Positions 55,285 through 62,066 of a DNA stretch of 64,000 nucleotides are shown here, piece by piece. The stretch covers positions 124,001-188,000 of the forward strand of contig JAFGCX010000020.1 of the NCBI GenBank assembly GCA_016932415.1, given 5' to 3'. Made by a program: the position numbers and the translations under genes. How positions within the stretch are numbered: the stretch's first letter is position 1; each line of letters starts with the position of its first letter. The notes beneath the pieces were generated by a model, which had not been told where the DNA came from, ran no database searches, and saw only the letters and a program-made list of their open reading frames with translations. The DNA is from Candidatus Krumholzibacteriota bacterium (lineage in GTDB: Bacteria; Krumholzibacteriota; Krumholzibacteriia; Krumholzibacteriales; Krumholzibacteriaceae).

Positions 55285-56472
55285 TCATTGATCGATACCG
55301 GGGCTGCGTGGATCCAGAGCTTCGTTTCCGGCCCTGGATGACAGTCTTTTCGACGCCGCAGCGAATCTTCCACCTCCGCAGGCTTCCACGAGACCCTTCA
55401 TCTCGAGGTTGAGAAGGATCGGCAGGATGGAATTCGCTGAAATATGACAGATTCGTATGAGTTCATCAACATGTTTCGGGTCGACTCCGATGAAGGAAAG
55501 GACAGTCTTTTCATCACCCGTCAGGGAAGGCATTACTTCGCACAGGCATTCTCCGGTATTGTTCGATCGATCCACCGAACGATCGAAAGGCAGTATTGCA
55601 TTGCGTGGAATCGCGGCGAGTATATCATCTATCGATTCGACAAGGCACGCGCCATCCCTTATCAGTCTGTGCGGACCTTCGCTACCATCTTCGCCCGCCG
55701 GACCTGGAACGGCGAAGACTTCCCTGCCCTGACCCGCCGCCCAGCGGGCCGTGTTCATCGCGCCGCTTCTGATCCTGCCTTCAACTACGAGTATCCCGAC
55801 AGAGATCCCGCTCATGATCCTGTTTCGCCTGGGAAAATTAAATTTCAGAGGAGGAGTGCCGGGAAGAAATTCGGAAATAATGATCCCGTTCGAGATGATC
55901 TCGATCGAAAGAGAGAGGTTTTCCGGCGGGTAAGGAACATCGATTCCGCATCCGATAACACCGCATGTCTTTCCCCCGCTTTCGAGCGCTCCCGAATGAA
56001 CCATACTGTCGATCCCCCTTGCCATTCCGGAGACGACGGTAAAACCTCTTCTTCCGAGTTCAAAAGCGATATTCTCTGCAAAAAGAAGTCCCCTTCTCGA
56101 AGCATTTCTCGAACCGACAACGCAGAACGCGGGAATATCAAGAGATCCCGGATCTCCCGCGTAAAACAGCACGGGAGGAGGATCCGCTATCTCCCTGAGA
56201 AGGGAAGGGTATCTTCTGTCCGAGACCGTGATGATCCCGCAGTTGTCCTTTCGCGCGAAACGGAGCTGACGCTCGGCCAAGCTTCGATCTGGGGGAGTCA
56301 CTTTTCTGCCGAGAAGACGGGATAGCTCTTTGCGGCCCGGCGTACTTCTCAGCATCGATACGATTCGCCTGGCCGGCAATGACCTGTTGAGCCTGGACCA
56401 TTTAAGGCTGCTGATACCTTTTACGGATAATATCTCGACCCAGGAGAGAAGGTCGTCGGAACCTGTTATCAT
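55285..56472 (-). CDS. dprA: DNA-processing protein DprA
   Basis: Loads RecA on incoming single-stranded DNA in transformation. N-terminal SAM-like region, then the Rossmann-like core: YPSLLREIADPPPVLFYAGD, FCVVGSRNASRRG, VVSGMARGIDSMVHSGAL, GVIGCGIDVPYPPEN and FPRRNRIMSGIS. A C-terminal winged helix (about 325-380; VDELIRICHISANSILPILLNLEMKGLVE) follows. ATG at 56472 has GGAGGTGACT before it; the longer upstream frame is rejected. About 395 residues. Confidence 0.95.
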   Translation of the reverse strand: MITGSDDLLSWVEILSVKGISSLKWSRLNRSLPARRIVSMLRSTPGRKELSRLLGRKVTPPDRSLAERQLRFARKDNCGIITVSDRRYPSLLREIADPPPVLFYAGDPGSLDIPAFCVVGSRNASRRGLLFAENIAFELGRRGFTVVSGMARGIDSMVHSGALESGGKTCGVIGCGIDVPYPPENLSLSIEIISNGIIISEFLPGTPPLKFNFPRRNRIMSGISVGILVVEGRIRSGAMNTARWAAGQGREVFAVPGPAGEDGSEGPHRLIRDGACLVESIDDILAAIPRNAILPFDRSVDRSNNTGECLCEVMPSLTGDEKTVLSFIGVDPKHVDELIRICHISANSILPILLNLEMKGLVEACGGGRFAAASKRLSSRAGNEALDPRSPGIDQ

Positions 56473-56650
56473 AGTCACCTCCACATCATCATCACAACCC
56501 CGGGATCCGGCCGGAAAGGAACCGTGCGGCGCATTCCAGCCGTCGACCACAACAGATTATTACCATTTTCAGCGGGAAAATACCATCTGAATCTTGCGCT
56601 GGATATTTATAAGTGAGTCGATCTCAATGATCAGACAGGCCCGATGGACG

Positions 56651-56695
56651 ACCGGCCCGAATCGATCGGGTGCAGGCCGATCGTGCCGGGCCGGT
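56651..56695. repeat. Nested inverted repeat (two stems)
   Basis: Outer stem ACCGGCCC (56651-56658) with GGGCCGGT (56688-56695); inner stem CGATCGG (56663-56669) with CCGATCG (56677-56683) around a 7-base loop. Both stems are perfect, 15 bp in all. No T-run on either side, so not a standard intrinsic terminator. Confidence 0.7.
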
Positions 56696-56709
56696 TTCAT
56701 ATGAGGCCA

Positions 56710-56771
56710 TGACCGGCTTTATTCGATTGAAAATCCCAAATCCCATCCGGGAACGCCCCGATAGCCGGTCA
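56710..56771. repeat. Inverted repeat TGACCGGCT / AGCCGGTCA
   Basis: Perfect 9-bp arms at 56710-56718 and 56763-56771 with 44 bases between. It shares the ACCGG core with the adjacent hairpin, as if the region were one structured element. Confidence 0.6.
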
Positions 56772-56792
56772 CGGTCTCTTAAGAGCCTCCTG

Positions 56793-58466
56793 TCAGATCT
56801 TCTCTTTCTTCATCTCCATCTTCTTCTGGATCTTCTGGAGTACCATCTGTCCGTTCTTGTTCTCGGGATTGATCTGAAGTGATTTCTGGTAATATTTCTT
56901 CGCCTTTTCAATATTTCCGGAAGCAAGATACGCTTCTCCGAGAGAATCATAAGTATTCCAGGAATCAGGATATTCTTCCACATTCAGCTTGAATACCCCT
57001 ATCGCTTCGTCCGGTTTCTCGTGATAGAGGAAGACATAGCCGAGAGTATTGAACTCGCCTTCCTTGAAATAGATGTTTTCCTGCCCATCGGACTTGAGTT
57101 TCTGGAAGACCTTTATCCCGTTTTCGAGGCCTTTTTTCTTGATAGCCTTGCCTACGATGGCGGCGGCGGAGTTTTCATCGGCGGATATCTTCTCCCAGGT
57201 GCCCATGATCTTTTCCCTCTGGGCCTGCTTTTTCTGCTCCGCGTAGGCTTTTTTCTCTTCCTCGGTCATATTCTTCATCTTCTCCGCTTCGAGCATCTTT
57301 TTTTTCTTTTCGATCTCCAGTTTCTTTTCCTTCTCCATCTGTTCGGTCTTTTCTTTTTTCTCTTTTTCAGTCTGCGCGACCGCCTGAGAATTCCACAGGC
57401 CCGATGTCGAAAGGGGAACCGTTATCATCAGGACCAGGATAGCGGTGACCACAGCGACTCTGCGGCTACCTCTTTTCCTGTCGATCCTGGTATTGAGGAT
57501 ATTCATCAGCCTCTCCTTAAGGTTTGAGCTCTGGGATATAGTTGACAACTGCCACACCGGCCTTGCCTGGCCACTCAGATCGGAAGCTATTTCCATTAGA
57601 AGCTCGGCATAATCTGATGGTTTCGCGCCTGCGCAGAGGACAGCATCATCACAATCCCGTTCACGTTCTATCCTGAGCTGCCTTACCGCGAACAGGATGA
57701 CCGGATTGAACCAGTAGATCACAGTCACTATCAGCGTAAAGATCTCGATCAGGGCATCCCATCGTTTCACATGGACAAGTTCATGGGAAAGGACAAGCCT
57801 GCGATGCGTTTCCGGCCAGTCCCCGGAATCGGCCGGCACTATCACTACGGGATTGAATATACCCGTTGTCATGGCGGCCTTTATCCTTTTTGACTCCAGC
57901 AGGCGTACGGTCCGGTTCAGGCCGATTCCTCCGGCGACATCACCGAGGATATCTTTCCAGCCATGGGAGGCTTCAGCGCAATTGAGGACAAAACGGCGCA
58001 TCGCGACCCATGATACCAGGCACCAGCAGATGTGAATCACCACACCGGCCATCCATACGGCGAAAACCCAGATATACCAGGGAGTACCGGCAAAGATATT
58101 TTTCCCCGTGATGCTCTTCTCCGCTGTACCGGCTCCTGGTGTCACGACGGGAGGGCCGGCTGAAGCAGGACCTTCACGGTATTCAAAATCACCGAGGACC
58201 CGCGCTGAATTCCAACTGCCCGGTTCAGGCAGTAACGGGAGGTTCCAGACCGGTGTTATAAGTGAAAGAACCGGTAAAAGAACCAGTCCCAGCAGGACCG
58301 AGACCCATATCGCGTTTCTCACGAAAGCCGACGAACGACTCAGAACGAGCGTTGCTATCGCGGCTCCGGCACAGATGACCGTCCCCTTGAGCGTAACGTC
58401 GATAAACAGCCTCAGCACCTCAGCCCACTGAACCTGTCCCAGCTGGCCCATAATGGTATCGATCAT
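56793..58466 (-). CDS. BlaR1/MecR1-type M56 membrane metallopeptidase with C-terminal coiled coil and TPRs
   Basis: 557 residues. About three TMs lie within 25-150. The gluzincin domain has HELVH (228-232) and the third ligand region ERERDCDDAVL (267-277), so the protease should be active. TM at about 349-368. BlaR1 and MecR1 carry a penicillin-binding sensor after this point; here residues ~375-430 are a Lys/Glu-rich coiled coil and ~440-550 are TPRs (NTLGYVFLYHEKPDEAIGVF, NTYDSLGEAYLASGNIEKAK). It presumably cleaves the adjacent BlaI-type repressor on an unknown cue. Two bases after the blaI stop. Confidence 0.88.
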   Translation of the reverse strand: MIDTIMGQLGQVQWAEVLRLFIDVTLKGTVICAGAAIATLVLSRSSAFVRNAIWVSVLLGLVLLPVLSLITPVWNLPLLPEPGSWNSARVLGDFEYREGPASAGPPVVTPGAGTAEKSITGKNIFAGTPWYIWVFAVWMAGVVIHICWCLVSWVAMRRFVLNCAEASHGWKDILGDVAGGIGLNRTVRLLESKRIKAAMTTGIFNPVVIVPADSGDWPETHRRLVLSHELVHVKRWDALIEIFTLIVTVIYWFNPVILFAVRQLRIERERDCDDAVLCAGAKPSDYAELLMEIASDLSGQARPVWQLSTISQSSNLKERLMNILNTRIDRKRGSRRVAVVTAILVLMITVPLSTSGLWNSQAVAQTEKEKKEKTEQMEKEKKLEIEKKKKMLEAEKMKNMTEEEKKAYAEQKKQAQREKIMGTWEKISADENSAAAIVGKAIKKKGLENGIKVFQKLKSDGQENIYFKEGEFNTLGYVFLYHEKPDEAIGVFKLNVEEYPDSWNTYDSLGEAYLASGNIEKAKKYYQKSLQINPENKNGQMVLQKIQKKMEMKKEKI

Positions 58467-58468
58467 CT

Positions 58469-58861
58469 TTACCTTCCCTCCTTTCTCGTATTCTTTATCA
58501 ACTCCAGTATCATTTCTTTATCCGCATCAGTCAGCCTGGCATCAGACCTCTTCAATATCGAGATGACGGCGCTCGCTTCAGAACCTTCAAAAAACGAGTC
58601 CATAAGATGATCGAGTGCGTTTTTTCTCGCCTGGCCAAGGGGGATCGTCGGTTTGTAAATGAATTTTCCCTTTACCGTTTCGTGAAAGAGGTAGCCCTTT
58701 TCCTCAAGTACTCCGAGCATCGTCCTCACGGTCGCGTTGACGGCATTGCCCGGGAGAATGTCGACGATCTCGGAGGCGCTGGAACTTCCCAGTTTGTAGA
58801 TGATTTCCATTATCTGTCTTTCTCTCTTAGTCAGCTCACTTATCTTCGGTCCATTCTTCAT
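58469..58861 (-). CDS. BlaI/MecI/CopY-family transcriptional repressor
   Basis: 130 residues. Winged helix: ISELTKRERQIMEIIYKLGSSSASEIVDIL, NATVRTMLGVLEEKGYLFHE. C-terminal dimerisation region (FEGSEASAVISILKRSDARLTDADKEMILELI). ATG at 58861 has GGGAGGGCAGG before it; the upstream in-frame extension is not used. Family members repress their own operon until cleaved by the partner M56 protease (BlaI) or released by metal (CopY). Confidence 0.92.
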   Translation of the reverse strand: MKNGPKISELTKRERQIMEIIYKLGSSSASEIVDILPGNAVNATVRTMLGVLEEKGYLFHETVKGKFIYKPTIPLGQARKNALDHLMDSFFEGSEASAVISILKRSDARLTDADKEMILELIKNTRKEGR

Positions 58862-58879
58862 CCTGCCCTCCCTTTGTAT

Positions 58880-58915
58880 TGTTAATACTCTAACATGTGT
58901 ATAATTTAACATTAT
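58880..58915. promoter_or_regulatory. Candidate BlaI-type operator
   Basis: Two perfect small inverted repeats lie between the candidate -35 and the Shine-Dalgarno: TGTTA-N6-TAACA (58880-58895) and ATAAT-N5-ATTAT (58901-58915). TAACAT also occurs twice. A/T-rich dyads with TACA/TGTA-like arms overlapping the promoter are usual for BlaI/MecI operators. Which dyad is bound is not known. Confidence 0.45.
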
Positions 58916-58931
58916 GTCAGGGATGTGTCAA
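58903..58931 (-). promoter_or_regulatory. Candidate sigma-70 promoter for blaI-blaR1
   Basis: Minus strand: perfect TTGACA (58931-58926), 17-base spacer, TAAATT (58908-58903; 4/6). The -10 lies inside the dyad ATAAT-N5-ATTAT, as expected for repressor control. Confidence 0.5.
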
Positions 58932-58940
58932 TATTTTTTT

Positions 58941-58967
58941 TGTAACTTCCTTCTTCCCCGCTTCGAC
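58941..58967 (+). promoter_or_regulatory. Candidate ECF-type promoter for the LTxxQ / sigma / efflux cluster
   Basis: TGTAAC (58941-58946), 17 bases, CGAC (58964-58967). AAC in the -35 and a CG-containing -10 at this spacing are the general ECF pattern (for example B. subtilis SigX: TGTAAC-N17-CGAC). No sigma-70 promoter is apparent before the gene at 59024, and an ECF sigma is encoded downstream at 60541. The promoter use is inference. Confidence 0.35.
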
Positions 58968-59023
58968 GTTAATGGCAGAGACGAGTTCTTCTTTACAGCG
59001 AATAGTCATAAGGGAGGTTTCAT

Positions 59024-59749
59024 ATGAGGTTTATGTCGATTTTATCGGCGTTTTTAATACTGTTCACGTCGACTTTCGTCCTTGCCTCCGGTCAGGACGC
59101 GAGCAGACGGGCGATCGAGAGCGATTATTCAAAATTACTTGTCAGGGTAAAAAGTACCATAACCCTTACTCCCGATCAGGACGCGAATATAAGCGCTCTT
59201 TACAGAGAGTATAACAGTTCGAGAAAATCGATCATTGAAAAATACCCGGAGGAAAACGACAACGACAGATTATCCAGACAGATCGAGATCAGAAGACTGA
59301 ACAGGGATATCGAAACCAGGTTGATCGAGATCCTTGATCCGGAGCAGCTTGAGACCTTCAACGGAATCCGGGAAGAGCATATCGGATCGGCGCGAAGGGA
59401 ACACCGCGAAAAAATGCGTACCGATGAGATCGATCTGATCATCGAGCGTCTTGAATTGACTGGTGACCAGGAGGAAAAAGTCATCGAGATCCTTGAAAAA
59501 CGATCGGAGAAGATAAACGCCCTGATGGAGGGAAGAAAGGACAGAGGCCGCGGTGGTTTCGCCGATATGCGAAAGAGGATGGAAATGATCGATTCCGAGA
59601 TCGAAGAGAGCCTTCGCGCAATACTGAACGACGATCAGATGATCGAATACACTAAGATCCACGAGGAAAGACGGGAAAAAATGCGTTCGACGCGTCCCGG
59701 CCCCGGTGGATCAGGAGAGATGAATAAAGACGATGAAAGGAGATTCTGA
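59024..59749 (+). CDS. Periplasmic protein with two tandem LTxxQ (Spy/CpxP-like) units
   Basis: 241 residues. Signal peptide (MRFMSILSAFLILFTSTFVLA), then two helical units. The first runs from ITLTPDQDANI to ILDPEQLETFNGI, the second from LELTGDQEEKVIEIL to ILNDDQMIEYTKI. Paired LTxxQ motifs define Spy, CpxP, ZraP and CnrX relatives, which act as periplasmic chaperones or metal sensors. The C-terminus is Gly/Pro-rich (RPGPGGSG). AAGGGAGG lies 8 bases before the ATG. First gene of the + strand cluster, divergent from blaI. Confidence 0.8.
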   Translation: MRFMSILSAFLILFTSTFVLASGQDASRRAIESDYSKLLVRVKSTITLTPDQDANISALYREYNSSRKSIIEKYPEENDNDRLSRQIEIRRLNRDIETRLIEILDPEQLETFNGIREEHIGSARREHREKMRTDEIDLIIERLELTGDQEEKVIEILEKRSEKINALMEGRKDRGRGGFADMRKRMEMIDSEIEESLRAILNDDQMIEYTKIHEERREKMRSTRPGPGGSGEMNKDDERRF

Positions 59750-59832
59750 AAGAAAGATCTGTCGTGAGCTTTAAAGCTTGTACGGCACACTGATATCTGG
59801 CATTAATTCAAACAAGAAAGAGGTAAGATAAA

Positions 59833-60498
59833 ATGAATACCGACAACAGCATGAAAAGGAACCCGAAAAGATCCTCCCGCCTGGCCGGAAAGGTCTCCAT
59901 CACCTTTCTGATCTCGCTTATCATCGCCGGCCTTGCCGGAAACCTGTACGCATCCAGGAGTGGCCGGCAAAGGCACACGATGGAAGAAAGGGAAACGATC
60001 CACAGTGAGCACGTCGCCCGTATAATAGAGAGACTCGATTTGACTGAGGATCAGAAAACAAGGATACTTCCTCTTCTTGAAGAAGGCATGGGAATGAGGA
60101 TGGGAGAACGGTTCGAGCGCAGAGACGGATATCGCCTCTCTGGCAGGTCAGCCCATCGGAAGGTTCGGATGGACTTTCACCGGCACGAAGCTCGCCGGCA
60201 TGAACTCATGGCGCTTCGTCATCATCGCCAGATGAGCGACCGATGCTGCCAGGACCACTCCATTGACCGTAATCGCGGGGCCGCGCGCAGACCTGATCGT
60301 TCTTATCATAACGGCAAAGTATGCGATTCCGGAAAAAACCTCCGTTTCAGGGATGATCGTGGCGTTCGCGGCGGCAATCATGGCCATATCGCCCGGATCG
60401 AGGAGATCCTGACCAAAGAGCAGATCGAAAGATTCCACGAGATCCGTATGGAACTTAGAAAAGAATTATTCGATAATGAAGAAAGTGAAGACAGATAG
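59833..60498 (+). CDS. Secreted LTxxQ (Spy/ZraP-like) protein with a His/Arg/Cys-rich insert
   Basis: 221 residues. N-terminal signal or anchor (VSITFLISLIIAGLAGNLYA) and two LTxxQ motifs: LDLTEDQKTRILPLLEEG and EILTKEQIERFHEIRMEL. They are about 120 residues apart, roughly twice the spacing in Spy. The stretch between (about 100-185) is full of His and Arg (DFHRHEARRHELMALRHHRQ) and has Cys-Cys, unlike its neighbours. It may be a metal-binding insertion or non-native DNA. AGAGGT precedes the ATG by 8 bases. Confidence 0.7.
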   Translation: MNTDNSMKRNPKRSSRLAGKVSITFLISLIIAGLAGNLYASRSGRQRHTMEERETIHSEHVARIIERLDLTEDQKTRILPLLEEGMGMRMGERFERRDGYRLSGRSAHRKVRMDFHRHEARRHELMALRHHRQMSDRCCQDHSIDRNRGAARRPDRSYHNGKVCDSGKNLRFRDDRGVRGGNHGHIARIEEILTKEQIERFHEIRMELRKELFDNEESEDR

Positions 60499-60540
60499 TA
60501 TCCTGTAACGTGGACTCATTCAGCGCCTGGTGCTATACAG

Positions 60541-61128
60541 ATGACCGACGAACAGTTAAAAGCCGCCGACGGGGATATCATCAGCCAGGTGCTGGGTGGG
60601 GACCATGACGCTTTCGGGAGATTGATAGACAGGTACAGTGAAGAGATCCTCAGGATCGTATCAAGAAGAATACCGGCGGAAGACGCCGGAGAGGTAGCTC
60701 ATGAAGTTTTTATCAGGGCGTTCAGATCGCTTGCCGGATTCAGGGGAGAAAGCCCATTTGGCAACTGGCTCGCCAGGATCGCCGTCCGGAGTTGTCACGA
60801 TTACTGGCGCGAAAGATACAGATCGAAAGAATCGCCGATGAATACTCTTGAAACCGAACAGAAGGAATGGCTTGACCGTTTCACTTCGGAAACCGCGAAA
60901 GATTCTTTCGACAGGGAAGAATCGAAGAAGACAGCCAGAGAGATCCTGATGTGGGCACTTGAAAAGATCGACCCGGACGACAGAGCTGTCCTCGAACTGG
61001 TTCATCTTGACGGTTTTTCCGTCAGTGAAGCAGCACTCACGCTTGGCTGGAGCAAAGGCAAAGTGAAGATACGAGCATTCAGATCGAGAAACAGATTAAG
61101 GAAATTGCTGGAGAAGGTCATCGATTGA
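60541..61128 (+). CDS. ECF-family RNA polymerase sigma factor
   Basis: 195 residues. Region 2: FGRLIDRYSEEILRIVSRRI, DAGEVAHEVFIRAFRSLAGF, SPFGNWLARIAVRSCHDYWRER. Region 4: LELVHLDGFSVSEAALTLGWSKGKVKIRAFRSRNRL. No good Shine-Dalgarno before the ATG at 60541, so translation may be low. TGTAAC also occurs 30 bases upstream. It is followed with slight overlap by a small TM protein that may be its anti-sigma factor. Confidence 0.9.
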   Translation: MTDEQLKAADGDIISQVLGGDHDAFGRLIDRYSEEILRIVSRRIPAEDAGEVAHEVFIRAFRSLAGFRGESPFGNWLARIAVRSCHDYWRERYRSKESPMNTLETEQKEWLDRFTSETAKDSFDREESKKTAREILMWALEKIDPDDRAVLELVHLDGFSVSEAALTLGWSKGKVKIRAFRSRNRLRKLLEKVID

Positions 61129-61151
61129 CAGGATTTGCAAGGAAGTATCCG

Positions 61152-61472
61152 ATGAGATCCCGAAAAGAAATAATAGACGGAATAGAAAAAGAACTGGCTT
61201 CTTCCTGGAAGAGTGGAAAGACGGTCTCTGTCGATCCTCAGTGGAAAAACCGCATAATGAGAGAGATTAGGATATCCGCGGACGAGGCTGGACAGAGATC
61301 ATTGTTTGAAACCCATGGAAGGTTGATCTGGCGTTTCTCCATGATCGCCACGGGATTGACCCTGTTTTTCCTGATATATGTTTTGTCGAGCGATGTTATG
61401 CCGTACAGGGATCTTGCCCTTCTTTTCCTGGAAGACCCCGCAGGTTTTATACTTTCTCCCCCGTTTGTATAG
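61152..61472 (+). CDS. Small single-TM protein, putative anti-sigma factor
   Basis: 106 residues from ATG 61152 (AAGGAAG upstream; an in-frame TTG at 61125 overlaps the sigma stop). A charged cytoplasmic N-terminus (~58 residues) is followed by one TM (about 60-80, WRFSMIATGLTLFFLIYVL) and a short outside tail. No zinc finger. Size, topology and place directly after the ECF sigma resemble CnrY-type anti-sigma factors; no sequence similarity is claimed. Confidence 0.65.
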   Translation: MRSRKEIIDGIEKELASSWKSGKTVSVDPQWKNRIMREIRISADEAGQRSLFETHGRLIWRFSMIATGLTLFFLIYVLSSDVMPYRDLALLFLEDPAGFILSPPFV

Positions 61473-61486
61473 GCCGGAAAGGAAAG

Positions 61487-61957
61487 ATGAGGAATATGAA
61501 AAATCTCAAGGTATGGTCGGCGATGGCGCTTATTTTCTTTTCAGGAGCTGTCATAGGGGTGGCTGTTTCCACGTTCGTCATAAAAAAACATGTCATGGGA
61601 TTCATGGAAGGAGGGCCTCCGAGAGCAAACCGAAGGATCGTAATGGAAGTCACGAGGGACATAGACCTCTCCGACCTTCAGCGAGCGCGGATAGATTCGA
61701 TCATGAACGATAACAATTCAAGGATCGAAACGATCGCCGGAGAGTTCCGCGAGACAATGGACCAGTTCTTCGAATCGCAGACTTCGCAGATCATGGCTCT
61801 TCTAACCGAGGAGCAGCAGAGGGAATTCGACAGAAGATATTCGGAAATCAGGAAGACTATTGAAAAAAGGATCCATCGGCATTCTCCAGCTCACAGGCCA
61901 GGAGACAGAAAGATACGCAAGCGGCATCATCCGCGGCAGCCGTCAGACAGCATCTGA
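61487..61957 (+). CDS. Membrane-anchored LTxxQ protein with His-rich tail (CnrX-like sensor)
   Basis: 156 residues. N-terminal anchor (WSAMALIFFSGAVIGVAVSTF), periplasmic helical domain with IDLSDLQRARIDSIM and ALLTEEQQREFDRRYSEI, and a basic tail with clustered His (IHRHSPAHRPG, KRHHPRQP). A one-TM anchored protein of this fold next to an ECF sigma and a small TM protein is the pattern of CnrX/NccX metal sensors. The His cluster at the C-terminus could bind metal; the ligand set of CnrX itself is not conserved in an obvious way. Start 61487 or 61496. Confidence 0.72.
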   Translation: MRNMKNLKVWSAMALIFFSGAVIGVAVSTFVIKKHVMGFMEGGPPRANRRIVMEVTRDIDLSDLQRARIDSIMNDNNSRIETIAGEFRETMDQFFESQTSQIMALLTEEQQREFDRRYSEIRKTIEKRIHRHSPAHRPGDRKIRKRHHPRQPSDSI

Positions 61958-61960
61958 CGG
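61940..61960. other. Hairpin overlapping the stop of the LTxxQ anchor gene
   Basis: CCGTCAGA-CAGCA-TCTGACGG: perfect 8-bp stem with a 5-base loop; the TGA stop lies in the 3' arm. A second inverted repeat, CGGAATA / TATTCCG (61961-61967 and 61984-61990), follows at once. No T-run, so termination before the efflux genes is possible but unproven. Confidence 0.5.
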
Positions 61961-62011
61961 CGGAATATGATCATCGACCAGTGTATTCCGGTGTCTATTG
62001 AAAAAACTCCA

Positions 62012-62040
62012 TTTCAATTTCCCGCCGGCTTGATTATAAT
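62012..62040 (+). promoter_or_regulatory. Candidate promoter for the efflux genes
   Basis: A perfect TATAAT at 62035-62040, 27 bases before the ATG at 62067. The best -35 at 17 bases is poor (TTTCAA, 62012-62017), so it may need an activator, or be only A/T-rich chance. Confidence 0.4.
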
Positions 62041-62066
62041 CTTTTATTGAATGAATCATCGGCATA

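Larger units (their letters stand above)
56473..56792. other. 320-base gene-free region rich in inverted repeats
   Basis: Between the dprA start and the end of the M56 protease gene, both on the minus strand. No convincing ORF. It contains the nested hairpin 56651-56695, the wide inverted repeat 56710-56771 and a 10-base palindrome CTCTTAAGAG at 56776-56785. No clear sigma-70 promoter for dprA was found, though one must lie here unless dprA is read from blaR1. Confidence 0.6.

Noticed and set aside
56793-58466. Labelling the M56 protein as a beta-lactam resistance sensor
   Set aside because: No penicillin-binding domain (no SxxK/KTG arrangement) in the C-terminal part; only the protease and TPR features can be supported.
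60148-60438. Hydrophobic minus-strand ORF as a separate gene
   Set aside because: Not annotated as a gene: no Shine-Dalgarno or family could be named and it lies wholly inside a + strand gene with normal ends. Kept only as a finding.
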